Positions 25,294-34,055 of a DNA stretch of 64,000 bases are shown here, piece by piece (position 1 is the first letter of the stretch; the number at the start of each line of letters is the position of its first letter). Source of the stretch: CAYJBH01 sp964370605 (GTDB lineage: Bacteria > Bacillota > Clostridia > Oscillospirales > Ruminococcaceae); the NCBI GenBank assembly GCA_964370605.1, contig CAYJJX010000011.1:1-64000 (forward strand), written 5' to 3'. The notes beneath the pieces are model-generated. The model was not told where the DNA came from. It saw only the letters and a program-made list of their open reading frames with translations, and did not search any database. The position numbers and the translations under genes were made by a program.

Positions 25294-25948
25294 CTTGGTT
25301 TCCCTCTGCGATTCCACGAGCGGTGAACACGTTGAAAACCGTCATGAAAATGATTTTGATGTCCAGCAAAAAACCGATATGTCGCGCATAATAGCCATCG
25401 AGATTTGCTTTGATTGGTATCGGAAGTTCGTCTCGTCCGTTAACCTGCGCCCAACCGGTTAGACCCGGAACAAGCAGATTGACATCGTATTTATCTCGTT
25501 CCTCTATCAGGTCATACTGGTTATAGAGTGCCGGTCTTGGACCGACTACCGACATGCTCCCACCGAGTATATTGAAAAGTTGTGGTAGTTCGTCGAGGCT
25601 GGTTTTTCTCAAAAATCTGCCGACAGATGTAATCATCATGTCAGGGTTTTTCAAAAGATGTGTCGGCACATCACCTGGTGTATCGGCGAACATGGTTCGG
25701 AACTTTGCAATCTTGAAGTGTGATTTGTTTTTTCCAACACGCTTTTGAAAGAACAATACCGGACCTTTTGAGTTGAGCTTTATCAAAAGAGCGATGAGCG
25801 CTAAGAGCGGTAGAAAAATTACTATCGCCATAAAGCTGGAGCATATGTCAAAAACACGCTTGAAAAATGCTTTGTACAAACCCTGTCCTTTCTTTATGGT
25901 ATTTTCCCTATGGTGGTTTCCCTTGACCGATTTTCTAGCCTTGTTCAT
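25280..25948 (-). CDS. Undecaprenyl-phosphate sugar-phosphate transferase (WbaP/PglC-like)
   Basis: A 222-residue initiating glycosyl-1-phosphate transferase that puts the first sugar onto undecaprenyl phosphate. A basic N-terminus is followed by one re-entrant hydrophobic helix ('FFKRVFDICSSFMAIVIF'), then 'KFRTMFADT' with the catalytic Asp-Glu region 'KTSLDELPQLFNILGG', 'SVVGPRPAL' and 'VPGLTGWAQVNGRD'. It lacks the extra N-terminal domain of WbaP, so it is PglC/WcaJ-core-like. The start is uncertain: ATGs at 26008, 25969 and 25948 are in frame; the last overlaps the upstream gene least. It is the likely first step of the local glycan. Confidence 0.93.
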   Translation of the reverse strand: MNKARKSVKGNHHRENTIKKGQGLYKAFFKRVFDICSSFMAIVIFLPLLALIALLIKLNSKGPVLFFQKRVGKNKSHFKIAKFRTMFADTPGDVPTHLLKNPDMMITSVGRFLRKTSLDELPQLFNILGGSMSVVGPRPALYNQYDLIEERDKYDVNLLVPGLTGWAQVNGRDELPIPIKANLDGYYARHIGFLLDIKIIFMTVFNVFTARGIAEGNQDDRG

Positions 25949-27818
25949 CTTCCGGTAGAATGTTTCCATCCGGATTATATGTTGGGACCATGGCGCACAA
26001 TTCTTCAATCATTTCACTGCGCCGATATTCCATGGCATATCCCCTCAGACGATCAAGTCCTTTCAAAAATTCCTCTGTATCGATTTTGATTGGGGTACCG
26101 ATGAATATTTTTTTGTTTGTGGTTTTGCGCACACCTTCTTCGTCTTGCAACAGCTCTTCATAAAGTTTTTCGCCGGGACGAAGACCGGTGAAGGTAATTT
26201 GAATGTCACGATATGGGATAAATCCTGCAAGTTTGATGAGATTTTCCGCAAGGTCCAGTATCTTGACCGGCTGTCCCATGTCAAGCACGAATATCTCGCC
26301 ACCGTCTCCCATGGTTGAAGCTATCAACACAAGGCGCACTGCCTCAGGTATGGTCATGAAGTAACGAACGATGGTAGGTGTGGTTACTGTAATTGGGCCG
26401 CCTGCCGCAATTTGTTCTTTGAACAGCGGCAACACACTGCCGTTTGAGCCAAGCACGTTTCCGAATCTGACTGCCACAAATTTTGTCCTGCTACTGGTGG
26501 AAAAATACTGCACGACCATCTCGCAGAGGCGTTTGCTGGCTCCCATTACGTTGGTGGGATTGACCGCCTTGTCACTGGAGATGAGCACAAAGTGTTTGAC
26601 CTTGTGGAGGTCGGAAAGTTTTGCGACGTTGAACGTGCCCATGACGTTGTTTTTGATTGCTTCTTCCGGAGCGGTTTCCATCAAAGGAACGTGTTTATGG
26701 GCCGCGGCATGGAATACGATGGAAGGTTTGTACTTCTCAAACAGTCGATCCATCTTATCGTAGTCGCGCACCGATGCAATCTGTACTTCAAGATTCAGTT
26801 CTTTGTCATAGCGTCTTATCAGCTCTTGTTGTATAGAATAGGCATTATTTTCATAAATATCCACAATCACGAGCAACGACGGGTTACAGGAGGCGATCTG
26901 ACGGCAAAGCTCGCTGCCGATGGTGCCACCGCCACCGGTAACAAAAACGACGCGATCTCGGATGAGCTCATTGTCGGTCAACAGTTCAACCTCTTCTCTT
27001 CCGAGAAGGTCTTCAACCTTGACATCGCGAATACGAGAGGTGATGGAGGATTCATCGTCTGAGATGATTCGGCTAAGATCCGGAACGGTACGCAAATTAC
27101 AATTTGTCTTGGTACAGATCGACATGATCTCTCGTTTATCCTCTTCGCTCAGGTGTGGGAGTGCAAAAAGAATTGTTTCGATCTCACATCGCTCTACCAA
27201 TTCCGGAATGTCGTCTATTGTGCCGAGAATTTCTATACCCATAATAGATCTTCCGACACGTGCTGGGTTGATGTCGACGGCACAGATGATATTCATTTCT
27301 TTGTCGGTCTTTTTGTTGAGTTCGTGAATCAGAGAGGATGCAACGTCGCCGGCTCCGATCAAAAGGACTCGTCGAGCTATATTACTTTCCTGTCGCTTAA
27401 ATTTAGTATTTCGGTACATCCGATAGGTTAGCCGCGCATACAGTGTCAGCGCCGAGGCGAAAAGAGCTGCGGTTATATAGACCGATATAGGGATTTTTCG
27501 CTCTTCGAACATCAAAAGAGTGCCGGACATAAATATTATGACAGCGAGCACCGAGGCAACACAGAACCTAAAGAATTCGACAATTTCGGCATATCGCCAC
27601 AGACTGTCATACATCCCCATAAAATAGTAGATGATAGAATAACAGGAAACGAAGAAAAAACAGCTGGAAAGGAGTAGGCTAAGATAGGACATTAGCTCAT
27701 ATGGTCCGGCAATGAGTGTCCAGGTGATAAGATATGAAAAGGTGACCGCAAAAGTATCGAATAGCCATAGCAATTTTTTGCGATGTTTGCTGAGTTTTCT
27801 AAAAAAGTTCTTTTTCAC
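25935..27818 (-). CDS. Membrane-bound nucleotide-sugar 4,6-dehydratase (CapD/PglF/WbpM-like)
   Basis: A 627-residue protein. Four transmembrane helices occupy residues ~12-130, then a cytoplasmic NAD-binding-like domain ('LLIGAGDVASSLI'), then an extended SDR catalytic domain with 'VTGGGGTIGSELCRQ' near residue 290. The active site has 'SSDKAVNPTNVMGASKR', where Met-x3-Lys replaces the usual Tyr-x3-Lys, as in UDP-GlcNAc 4,6-dehydratases. The product would be UDP-4-keto-6-deoxy-GlcNAc, a precursor of QuiNAc, D-FucNAc or bacillosamine. It starts at GTG 27818 with AAGGA seven bases upstream. No dedicated reductase or aminotransferase for the keto sugar is seen nearby. Confidence 0.93.
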   Translation of the reverse strand: MKKNFFRKLSKHRKKLLWLFDTFAVTFSYLITWTLIAGPYELMSYLSLLLSSCFFFVSCYSIIYYFMGMYDSLWRYAEIVEFFRFCVASVLAVIIFMSGTLLMFEERKIPISVYITAALFASALTLYARLTYRMYRNTKFKRQESNIARRVLLIGAGDVASSLIHELNKKTDKEMNIICAVDINPARVGRSIMGIEILGTIDDIPELVERCEIETILFALPHLSEEDKREIMSICTKTNCNLRTVPDLSRIISDDESSITSRIRDVKVEDLLGREEVELLTDNELIRDRVVFVTGGGGTIGSELCRQIASCNPSLLVIVDIYENNAYSIQQELIRRYDKELNLEVQIASVRDYDKMDRLFEKYKPSIVFHAAAHKHVPLMETAPEEAIKNNVMGTFNVAKLSDLHKVKHFVLISSDKAVNPTNVMGASKRLCEMVVQYFSTSSRTKFVAVRFGNVLGSNGSVLPLFKEQIAAGGPITVTTPTIVRYFMTIPEAVRLVLIASTMGDGGEIFVLDMGQPVKILDLAENLIKLAGFIPYRDIQITFTGLRPGEKLYEELLQDEEGVRKTTNKKIFIGTPIKIDTEEFLKGLDRLRGYAMEYRRSEMIEELCAMVPTYNPDGNILPEDEQG

Positions 27819-27852
27819 TCAAATATCCTTTTCTTTAATTTCTTGTTTCTTT

Positions 27853-29001
27853 CTATACAAGGTCGTCCAGCATCGGATCGATGAATTTTGCAATACCGTC
27901 TGCCGTCACATGTATATGGTCATAAAAGTCGGTGTTCACACAATTAAGTGCATATGGGTCATATGAGCCGTGGACAGGAATATCGTACTTTTCGCCGAGT
28001 TCGTGAATAAATGCTTCACCATCAATAGTGCCGGGTTGCACTTCATATTTGTCAAGAACGGTATCATATACAATGTTGTGGTAGGGGGTCATCATAAATA
28101 TAACATTTGTGCCGCTCTGCAACATATACTCCACCAGTTCGATAAACAAGTTTTTCCCCTCTTGTGAGAGTGGTCCGAACCCATGCACAAAAGAGCGATC
28201 GGTCAGCGCAAGTCCAAGTGCATCAAGGTCTCGAGTCTCTTGTGGTCTCGTCCGATATTCTTCGGTATAGATAATAGTGCCGTCATATCTCTTTATTTCG
28301 GTATCTTGTGAGTAGATGTTTCCGTCTAGAATCTGGGGCCGTTCTTCAAGGTCGCCTCCTCGCAGATAATAGTCAAACGAGGACTGGAAAAAACTTGGCG
28401 ATAAAATTGCCTCATATGCATCGGTGTTGTCGACGGGAACATATGTACTGGTCTTTCCGAGAGCCTCCGATAAAAATTCTTCGTATAGCGGATAGTCGGT
28501 ACGTGCATCTTGATAGAAACTGTCGTCATAGAACAAGACCCAAGGATCAATCACAACTACTGTGTTTTCAGGCACACGGTCTTCTTCGACGAGTTTATAG
28601 AATATATTACATAGGTCGGCATAGGTAGCGGAAATCATACCGTAGTTGTAAAAGGAGTGATCGGGTATCAGTTCCTCACCAAGCTGGAGAGCACGCGAAG
28701 AGCCAAGTATTACAACATCGAACGCTTCGGGAGAGTTCTCTATGTGAAGATTGTTTATCTGTCGTTCATCCAGTTGTTCATAGTGAGACAGTGAACTCCC
28801 GTCTAGCAGTGCGCGGGCCGCCTCAAGTTCAAATTTATCGCCATGGAAGAATGCAGAGGGGTCGACATAGTAGCTAAGCCAGATCATGAATAGTAGTATA
28901 GGCAACAAGAACAGCGCCTTGACAACCATGACCAGCATAAGGCCGAGGGTCTTTAAGGCAGTGAGCAGACTGTTGAGTGTTGATTTCAGCATCTTTTGCA
29001 T
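27853..29001 (-). CDS. SGNH-like membrane-anchored partner of the MBOAT (DltD/AlgJ-like)
   Basis: A 382-residue protein with one N-terminal membrane helix ('LLPILLFMIWLSYYV', ~30-45) and a large outer domain. 'VVILGSSRALQLG' (~100) has the GDSL/SGNH-like nucleophile Ser, and 'DFYDHIHVTADG' near the end gives the Asp-x2-His pair. It follows the MBOAT gene by ~40 bases. Such pairs transfer acyl or acetyl groups to surface glycans. The annotation as SGNH is by motif; overall family identity is not certain. Confidence 0.8.
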   Translation of the reverse strand: MQKMLKSTLNSLLTALKTLGLMLVMVVKALFLLPILLFMIWLSYYVDPSAFFHGDKFELEAARALLDGSSLSHYEQLDERQINNLHIENSPEAFDVVILGSSRALQLGEELIPDHSFYNYGMISATYADLCNIFYKLVEEDRVPENTVVVIDPWVLFYDDSFYQDARTDYPLYEEFLSEALGKTSTYVPVDNTDAYEAILSPSFFQSSFDYYLRGGDLEERPQILDGNIYSQDTEIKRYDGTIIYTEEYRTRPQETRDLDALGLALTDRSFVHGFGPLSQEGKNLFIELVEYMLQSGTNVIFMMTPYHNIVYDTVLDKYEVQPGTIDGEAFIHELGEKYDIPVHGSYDPYALNCVNTDFYDHIHVTADGIAKFIDPMLDDLV

Positions 29002-29040
29002 CGGTTGAGTAACTGTTCCTTTCCGTGTAGCGATGATAGA

Positions 29041-30510
29041 CTAAAACGCGAAGTAGATGAACGGTGATTCTCCAAATTCACCGAAAAACAAAATGGCGAG
29101 CAGTGAGGCATAATAGAAAGGCCATCTTATCAAGAATATCGTCTTGCTGATTCGATCGGTGATGGGAGTAGAGCCGGACATCCGCTCAAGTAAAAGCACC
29201 ACACCGGCGGTGATGGCGATACCGGCAGCCTTATAATTAAAAAATCCGATTGATATTAGCGACTCGGTCATCAATATTGTGTCGTTAATAGTCACCGAAA
29301 AATTGTCAAACATGTGTTCAATGACATAAAAAGCGGTATCTATATCAGGCGATACAAAGAAAATATAGGAGAAGGCTACCATTGAAAACACTACTGCCCA
29401 TCTAATAATGGTAAAAATGAAAAAATTTGACGGTATACGGGTAAGAGAGCAAAATTTATCGCCGATTGGTTTCAGTAGACGTTCTATTATCTGATAGACT
29501 CCATGCAAAAATCCCCAGATAACAAAGGTGAAGTTTGCACCGTGCCAAAGACCCGATACCACAAACGTGATAAGAAGGTTAAGATAGCTTCGAATCCTTC
29601 CGCGACGGTTGCCGCCAAGCGGTATGTAAAGATAGTCTTTGAACCAGGTAGAAAGCGAGATGTGCCAACGGCTCCAAAAGTCACGAAAAGAGGTGGCGAA
29701 ATATGGATTATTGAAGTTCTGCATCAGTGTAAAGCCGAATATTTGAGCGGCTCCGATAGCGATATCAGAATAGCCGGAAAAATCAAAATATATCTGAAGC
29801 GTAAACATCAAAGCGGCTATCAACATCGTGAACCCTTCGAATGCGTCCGGTGCACTGAACACTGTCTGTACCGACATGGAAAGACCGTCAGCAACTATGA
29901 CCTTTTTTACAAAACCGATGAGCATTCGAGTAAGACCGGTTCGAACCCTTTTATATTCGAATACGTGGTGTCTTTTGAATTGCGGTAACAGGTTTTTTGC
30001 CCGCTCGATAGGACCTGCGACAAGCTGGGGAAAAAAGCTGACGAAAAGTGCATAGTCGATGAAATTTTTCTCGTGCGCAAGGTCTTTTCGATAGACGTCG
30101 ATAGAGTATCCGAGTGCTTGGAAGGTGTAAAAACTAATTCCTACCGGTAGCAGCAGTGAGAGTTCCGGTATAGTATAGGCGATATCAAGTGATGTAAACA
30201 GATCGGCAAGGCTGTCGTTGAAAAAGTTATAATATTTGAAAAGGAATAAGATGGTCAGATTAACCGTAATATTAACGGCGAGTGCGGTTTTGCGCAAAAC
30301 TGATTTTTGTGCCTTTTCTATCAGAAATGCAGTCAGATAGGTTGAAACGGTGGAAAACATAATCAAAAGAGAATATCCAACATTCCACTGCATATAGAAA
30401 TAGTAGCTTGCCATGAGCAACCAAAGATTCTTTGCCTTTCTCGGTACAAAAAAGTACAAAAGACAGACAATAGGAAAGAATATGAGAAAGGTTGAACTAT
30501 TAAAATTCAT
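29041..30510 (-). CDS. MBOAT-family O-acyltransferase (DltB/AlgI-like)
   Basis: A 489-residue polytopic membrane enzyme of the MBOAT family. The signature 'FWSRWHISLSTWFKDYLY' is followed by 'IPLGGNRRG', and the invariant His is in 'VSGLWHGANFTF'. It moves an acyl group from a cytoplasmic donor across the membrane to an acceptor on the outer face. Its place in a glycan cluster with an SGNH partner suggests O-acetylation of the surface glycan; dlt-type D-alanylation is less likely because no dltA or dltC is near. Its ATG directly abuts the stop of the DUF2304 gene. Confidence 0.94.
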   Translation of the reverse strand: MNFNSSTFLIFFPIVCLLYFFVPRKAKNLWLLMASYYFYMQWNVGYSLLIMFSTVSTYLTAFLIEKAQKSVLRKTALAVNITVNLTILFLFKYYNFFNDSLADLFTSLDIAYTIPELSLLLPVGISFYTFQALGYSIDVYRKDLAHEKNFIDYALFVSFFPQLVAGPIERAKNLLPQFKRHHVFEYKRVRTGLTRMLIGFVKKVIVADGLSMSVQTVFSAPDAFEGFTMLIAALMFTLQIYFDFSGYSDIAIGAAQIFGFTLMQNFNNPYFATSFRDFWSRWHISLSTWFKDYLYIPLGGNRRGRIRSYLNLLITFVVSGLWHGANFTFVIWGFLHGVYQIIERLLKPIGDKFCSLTRIPSNFFIFTIIRWAVVFSMVAFSYIFFVSPDIDTAFYVIEHMFDNFSVTINDTILMTESLISIGFFNYKAAGIAITAGVVLLLERMSGSTPITDRISKTIFLIRWPFYYASLLAILFFGEFGESPFIYFAF

Positions 30511-30876
30511 CTACTTATCCTGCTCCCCCTCCAGCTCTCGTATGCGCTTTTCCAGAAGTGCTCCATGTTGGTTCAGTTTGGTAATCTTTGTTGAAAAGCC
30601 GGAGACGATCATTGAGAGCGCCAGTGTGTTGAGAATAAGAAAGACAAACACCAAAATAAACACAAAGTTAACCGGATCGATAACACGAAAGATATCGCCC
30701 ATAATAAGGACGACATGCGGAACGATACTAAACACCAAAAGAGCAAAGCCGGAAAGTAGCCAAACGATAGCATACTTTACCGCAAGCTTGCCTTTTTTCA
30801 GTGCATAGAAGATAATTACAATGTAGAAGATAACACCCGCTATCAATACAAATTGTAGGGTAGCCTGTTCAAACAT
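30511..30876 (-). CDS. DUF2304 family small membrane protein
   Basis: A 121-residue protein with three hydrophobic helices (~8-25, 34-55, 68-95) and a C-terminal coiled-coil ('KLNQHGALLEKRIRELEGE'). This layout fits DUF2304, often encoded beside GT2 polyprenyl-phosphate glycosyltransferases, probably as a membrane partner. Here a GT2 gene is indeed upstream. AAAGGAA precedes the ATG. Between it and GT2 (30877-31001) I see no clear promoter or terminator. Confidence 0.85.
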   Translation of the reverse strand: MFEQATLQFVLIAGVIFYIVIIFYALKKGKLAVKYAIVWLLSGFALLVFSIVPHVVLIMGDIFRVIDPVNFVFILVFVFLILNTLALSMIVSGFSTKITKLNQHGALLEKRIRELEGEQDK

Positions 30877-31001
30877 TTCCTTTTGTTCCTTTCAAGTCGT
30901 CTGCCATGCCTAATCTTTGAAGTTCATAACGCGCAAATAAGCATACAAATTTGTGCTATACTCATTTTTGCCTCACATTCGCAATCTAACTAAGCTTTGA
31001 T

Positions 31002-31691
31002 TTAGTATTTCAGCCATTCTACAACGAGCGAGAGGATTACCTTTATCATGTAATAAGGTGATTTCAGTGCGTTGATGCTGGATATGCCTGCCGAGCGCTC
31101 TTCCATTATTACTGGCACCTCTTGAATGACAAAGCCATTTTTGACCGCCGCGAGTATCGCTTCCGGTTCCGGAAAATCTTGAGCGTATTCCTTTGAATAA
31201 AATTCGGTTAGTTTTTTTCCGGTTGCCCTGAATCCGCTTGTTACATCTTTGACTTTTTTTCCGGTGAGAATTCGAATAACATTACTGATGATACCAATAC
31301 CGAGGCGACGAAGTCGTGACGATTGGAATCCTTCTTTTGTGATGAACCTACTGCCGATAGACATGTCAACCTTTGAGTTGCAAAGCGGCTCCAATACAGC
31401 CGGCAGATATTCCGGATTGTGTTGACCGTCACCGTCCATCTGCACCGCAATGTCATAGTCTTTTTCCACGGCATACTGGTAACCGCACTGAACTGCACCG
31501 CCGATGCCAAGATTGAACGGGAAGGAAAGGTAGTTCAGATTGTTTTTACGCAACACCTCAGCGCTATCGTCGGTAGAGCAATCGTTAATTACAATATAGT
31601 CGACCGACGGGTTGGTCGCTTTCAGTCGACGCACCACCCGTACAATGTTTTCCTCTTCGTTATAGCATGGAATAATCACCAATACTTTCAA
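31002..31691 (-). CDS. Family 2 glycosyltransferase (polyprenyl-phosphate sugar transferase, DPM1-like)
   Basis: A 229-residue GT-A enzyme. 'LVIIPCYNEEENI' opens it, 'IVINDCSTDDSAEVL' binds the nucleotide, and the metal motif is Asp-Gly-Asp in 'QMDGDGQHNPEYL'. 'TSGFRATGKK' is the usual acceptor-region signature. There are no C-terminal membrane helices, so the DUF2304 partner may supply the membrane link. The start is TTG at 31691, overlapping the upstream stop (TTGA), with GGAG eight bases before. It probably makes a polyprenyl-phosphate-linked sugar. Confidence 0.92.
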   Translation of the reverse strand: MKVLVIIPCYNEEENIVRVVRRLKATNPSVDYIVINDCSTDDSAEVLRKNNLNYLSFPFNLGIGGAVQCGYQYAVEKDYDIAVQMDGDGQHNPEYLPAVLEPLCNSKVDMSIGSRFITKEGFQSSRLRRLGIGIISNVIRILTGKKVKDVTSGFRATGKKLTEFYSKEYAQDFPEPEAILAAVKNGFVIQEVPVIMEERSAGISSINALKSPYYMIKVILSLVVEWLKY

Positions 31692-32917
31692 ATCTTGTTC
31701 TCCATTACATAATCAATAAATTTGGGAAGCACAGCCTTCCGACTAAGATGTAATTTATAGTAATTTTTTGCGTTATTAGACAGACGCACCAGTTCTTGAC
31801 TTGGCAGCGAACTGAGCTTTTTTAGGTTAAAATACAGCTCATCGGCATCGCCGGGTGTGCTGCAAAACCCACAGTCTGCATCTATTACAGTTTTTGCACC
31901 GACTCCTGAGAGACAGCACAAAAGCGGGCGACACATTGCCATGCAGGACGAAAGTTTTGCCGGGATAGTCAAGTCCAAAAAGGCTGTGTTAGCAAGAGAT
32001 ACATACAGTGCATCGGCATTTTTCGACGCCTCAATTACCTCTTGTTGTGAAACCTTGCCGAAAAAGGTGAAATAGTGGTCAAGCGAGGTTTCTGAAACCG
32101 TGCGGACAAAATCGGCATGACTCATTCCATCGCCATACATCAAAAAATTGATGTGCTTTATTCCCTCTTCCTTGCATCGTTTTGCCATTTCAATCAACAT
32201 ATCGAGATCTTGCGCAGGCGAAAAATTCCCTGCAAACATGACGTTGAATCGATCGCTTTTACTGTTTTTCGGTTCACTTTTTTCACCGTATATGTCTTCG
32301 CAATACTGAGGAAAAACTACAATGTCACTTTTACCGGTTGCCTGATAAAGACGATCTTTCATGCCTTGTGAAAGTGCAATCAACCTGCCACCATGGCGGT
32401 AGTGCCAATCTGACACCGACTTTGCTATCGAGCGAAGCGCTTTGTTCTCGATAGGCAGGACAGAATAAAGATTCTCCGGCCAAAGATCCAAAACATAACT
32501 ATACAGCGGTAAGCGTTTCAGCTTAGAAAACAGTATTGCAGGATATATCATCAGCACGGGAGAGGTTTCATAACACAGCACTCGGTCATATTTTTTGCCA
32601 AGCAACCGTAGCATAGAAAATGATGCGAAAAACGGATAGGAAATATAGTTGAGAAATATTCCGATTGATCCGCTTCCCCTTGGGATTTCGATCGCCCGAT
32701 AGATATTCACGCCGTCTTTTTGTTGCCGACGGTTCTTAAATATCGAATATCCGGGATAAAATTTCCCTTTAGGATAGTTAGGTATGCCGCAAAGCACGTC
32801 CACCTCTACCCCGCTCTCGACAAATCCGGCGACAATGTCGTTAATCCGAAATTCTTCCGGCCAGTAGTGTTGCGCTATTACGAGCAGACGTTTTTTACTC
32901 ACTCTGTTTTCCGCCAT
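31688..32917 (-). CDS. Family 4 glycosyltransferase, WbuB-like (candidate L-FucNAc transferase)
   Basis: A 409-residue GT-B enzyme. The N-terminal domain 'LLVIAQHYWPEEFRINDI' and 'VLCGIPNYPKG' match the WbuB group, which in E. coli O26 is proposed to transfer N-acetyl-L-fucosamine. The C-terminal domain has 'VMFAGNFSPAQDLDMLIEMA' and the nucleotide-sugar Glu region near 'IPAKLSSCMAM'. Its direct neighbours make UDP-L-FucNAc, which fits that donor. A GTG at 32902 overlapping the capG stop is an alternative start. Confidence 0.9.
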   Translation of the reverse strand: MAENRVSKKRLLVIAQHYWPEEFRINDIVAGFVESGVEVDVLCGIPNYPKGKFYPGYSIFKNRRQQKDGVNIYRAIEIPRGSGSIGIFLNYISYPFFASFSMLRLLGKKYDRVLCYETSPVLMIYPAILFSKLKRLPLYSYVLDLWPENLYSVLPIENKALRSIAKSVSDWHYRHGGRLIALSQGMKDRLYQATGKSDIVVFPQYCEDIYGEKSEPKNSKSDRFNVMFAGNFSPAQDLDMLIEMAKRCKEEGIKHINFLMYGDGMSHADFVRTVSETSLDHYFTFFGKVSQQEVIEASKNADALYVSLANTAFLDLTIPAKLSSCMAMCRPLLCCLSGVGAKTVIDADCGFCSTPGDADELYFNLKKLSSLPSQELVRLSNNAKNYYKLHLSRKAVLPKFIDYVMENKI

Positions 32918-34029
32918 ACAAACTCATTAATAATTTTGGTGTAGCTTTCAATGATTTTCACCACCTTGACCGAAACATTGGCATCGTTATAGTCGGGGGC
33001 GATCTCTACCATTTCGTTATTCTCTTTCATCGAGATAGCAAGAGCAACGGCACGTTGAATGTCTTTGCCGGTCACGCCGCCGATGACCACAGTACCTTTG
33101 TCGAGGACTTCCGGTCGCTCTGTCGAATTGCGAAGAGAAACACCACAAAAGTCAAGAATAGCCGACTCTTCCGGAAGTGTTCCGGAATCGGATAATACAC
33201 AAAGGGCGCTTTTTTGTAGTTTATTATAGTCAAAAAAGCCGAACGGTTGCAGGTTGCGCACCAATGGATTAAATACAAATCCGGTCGCATCCAATCTTTT
33301 TTGGCTTCTTGGGTGGGTAGAATAAATTACCGGGAGATTATAAGATTTAGCAATGGTATTCAGCCCCTGCATCAATGAAAAGAACTTATGTTCAATATCA
33401 AGATTTTCTTCTCGGTGTGCCGAGACGAGGAAGTATTTTCCTTCTTCAAGACCGAGTTTTTGGAGTGCGTCACTCGCTTCGATCTTGTCACGATATTTCT
33501 CAAGTACCTCGCGCATCGGCGAGCCGGTGACGAAAATCCGACTTTTTTCAATGCCTTCCGACAACAGATATCTTCTTGAATGTTCTGTGTAAGGAAGGTT
33601 TACGTCTGAAATATGATCGACTATGCGACGATTGATCTCTTCCGGAAGATTTTCATCGAAACAGCGGTTGCCGGCCTCCATATGAAACACCGGTATTTTC
33701 AGACGTTTTGCCGAGATGGCACAAAGACAGGAGTTGGTGTCACCCAGCACCAGCAGTGCATCGGGGCGCTCCTCTTTGAGTAGTTTATAACTCTTTGATA
33801 TAATGTTTCCAACCGTTTCACCGAGGTCGGCACCGACACTTTCAAGATAAAAGTCCGGTTTGCGCAGTTCCAGCTCTTCAAAAAAGATTCCGTTGAGAGT
33901 ATAATCGTAGTTTTGTCCGGTGTGCACCAAAATATGATCAAAATAGCGGTCACATGCCTTGATGACCTCCGCTAAGCGGATGATCTCGGGCCGTGTACCG
34001 ACGATAGTGGCGAGCTTAAGTTTCGACAT
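32899..34029 (-). CDS. capG: UDP-N-acetylglucosamine 2-epimerase family enzyme (CapG/FnlC-like)
   Basis: A 376-residue non-hydrolysing epimerase. 'VGTRPEIIRLAEVI' opens it, 'GDTNSCLCAISAKRL' and 'HMEAGNRCFDENLPEE' are catalytic-region signatures, and 'HREENL' follows. As the third step of UDP-L-FucNAc synthesis in S. aureus (CapG), it inverts C2 of UDP-N-acetyl-L-pneumosamine. It lies next to capF and capE, so CapG/FnlC is preferred over WecB/MnaA. AGGA precedes the ATG. Confidence 0.93.
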   Translation of the reverse strand: MSKLKLATIVGTRPEIIRLAEVIKACDRYFDHILVHTGQNYDYTLNGIFFEELELRKPDFYLESVGADLGETVGNIISKSYKLLKEERPDALLVLGDTNSCLCAISAKRLKIPVFHMEAGNRCFDENLPEEINRRIVDHISDVNLPYTEHSRRYLLSEGIEKSRIFVTGSPMREVLEKYRDKIEASDALQKLGLEEGKYFLVSAHREENLDIEHKFFSLMQGLNTIAKSYNLPVIYSTHPRSQKRLDATGFVFNPLVRNLQPFGFFDYNKLQKSALCVLSDSGTLPEESAILDFCGVSLRNSTERPEVLDKGTVVIGGVTGKDIQRAVALAISMKENNEMVEIAPDYNDANVSVKVVKIIESYTKIINEFVWRKTE

Positions 34030-34055
34030 CTGGATATTCCTTTCAATTCTATTCG

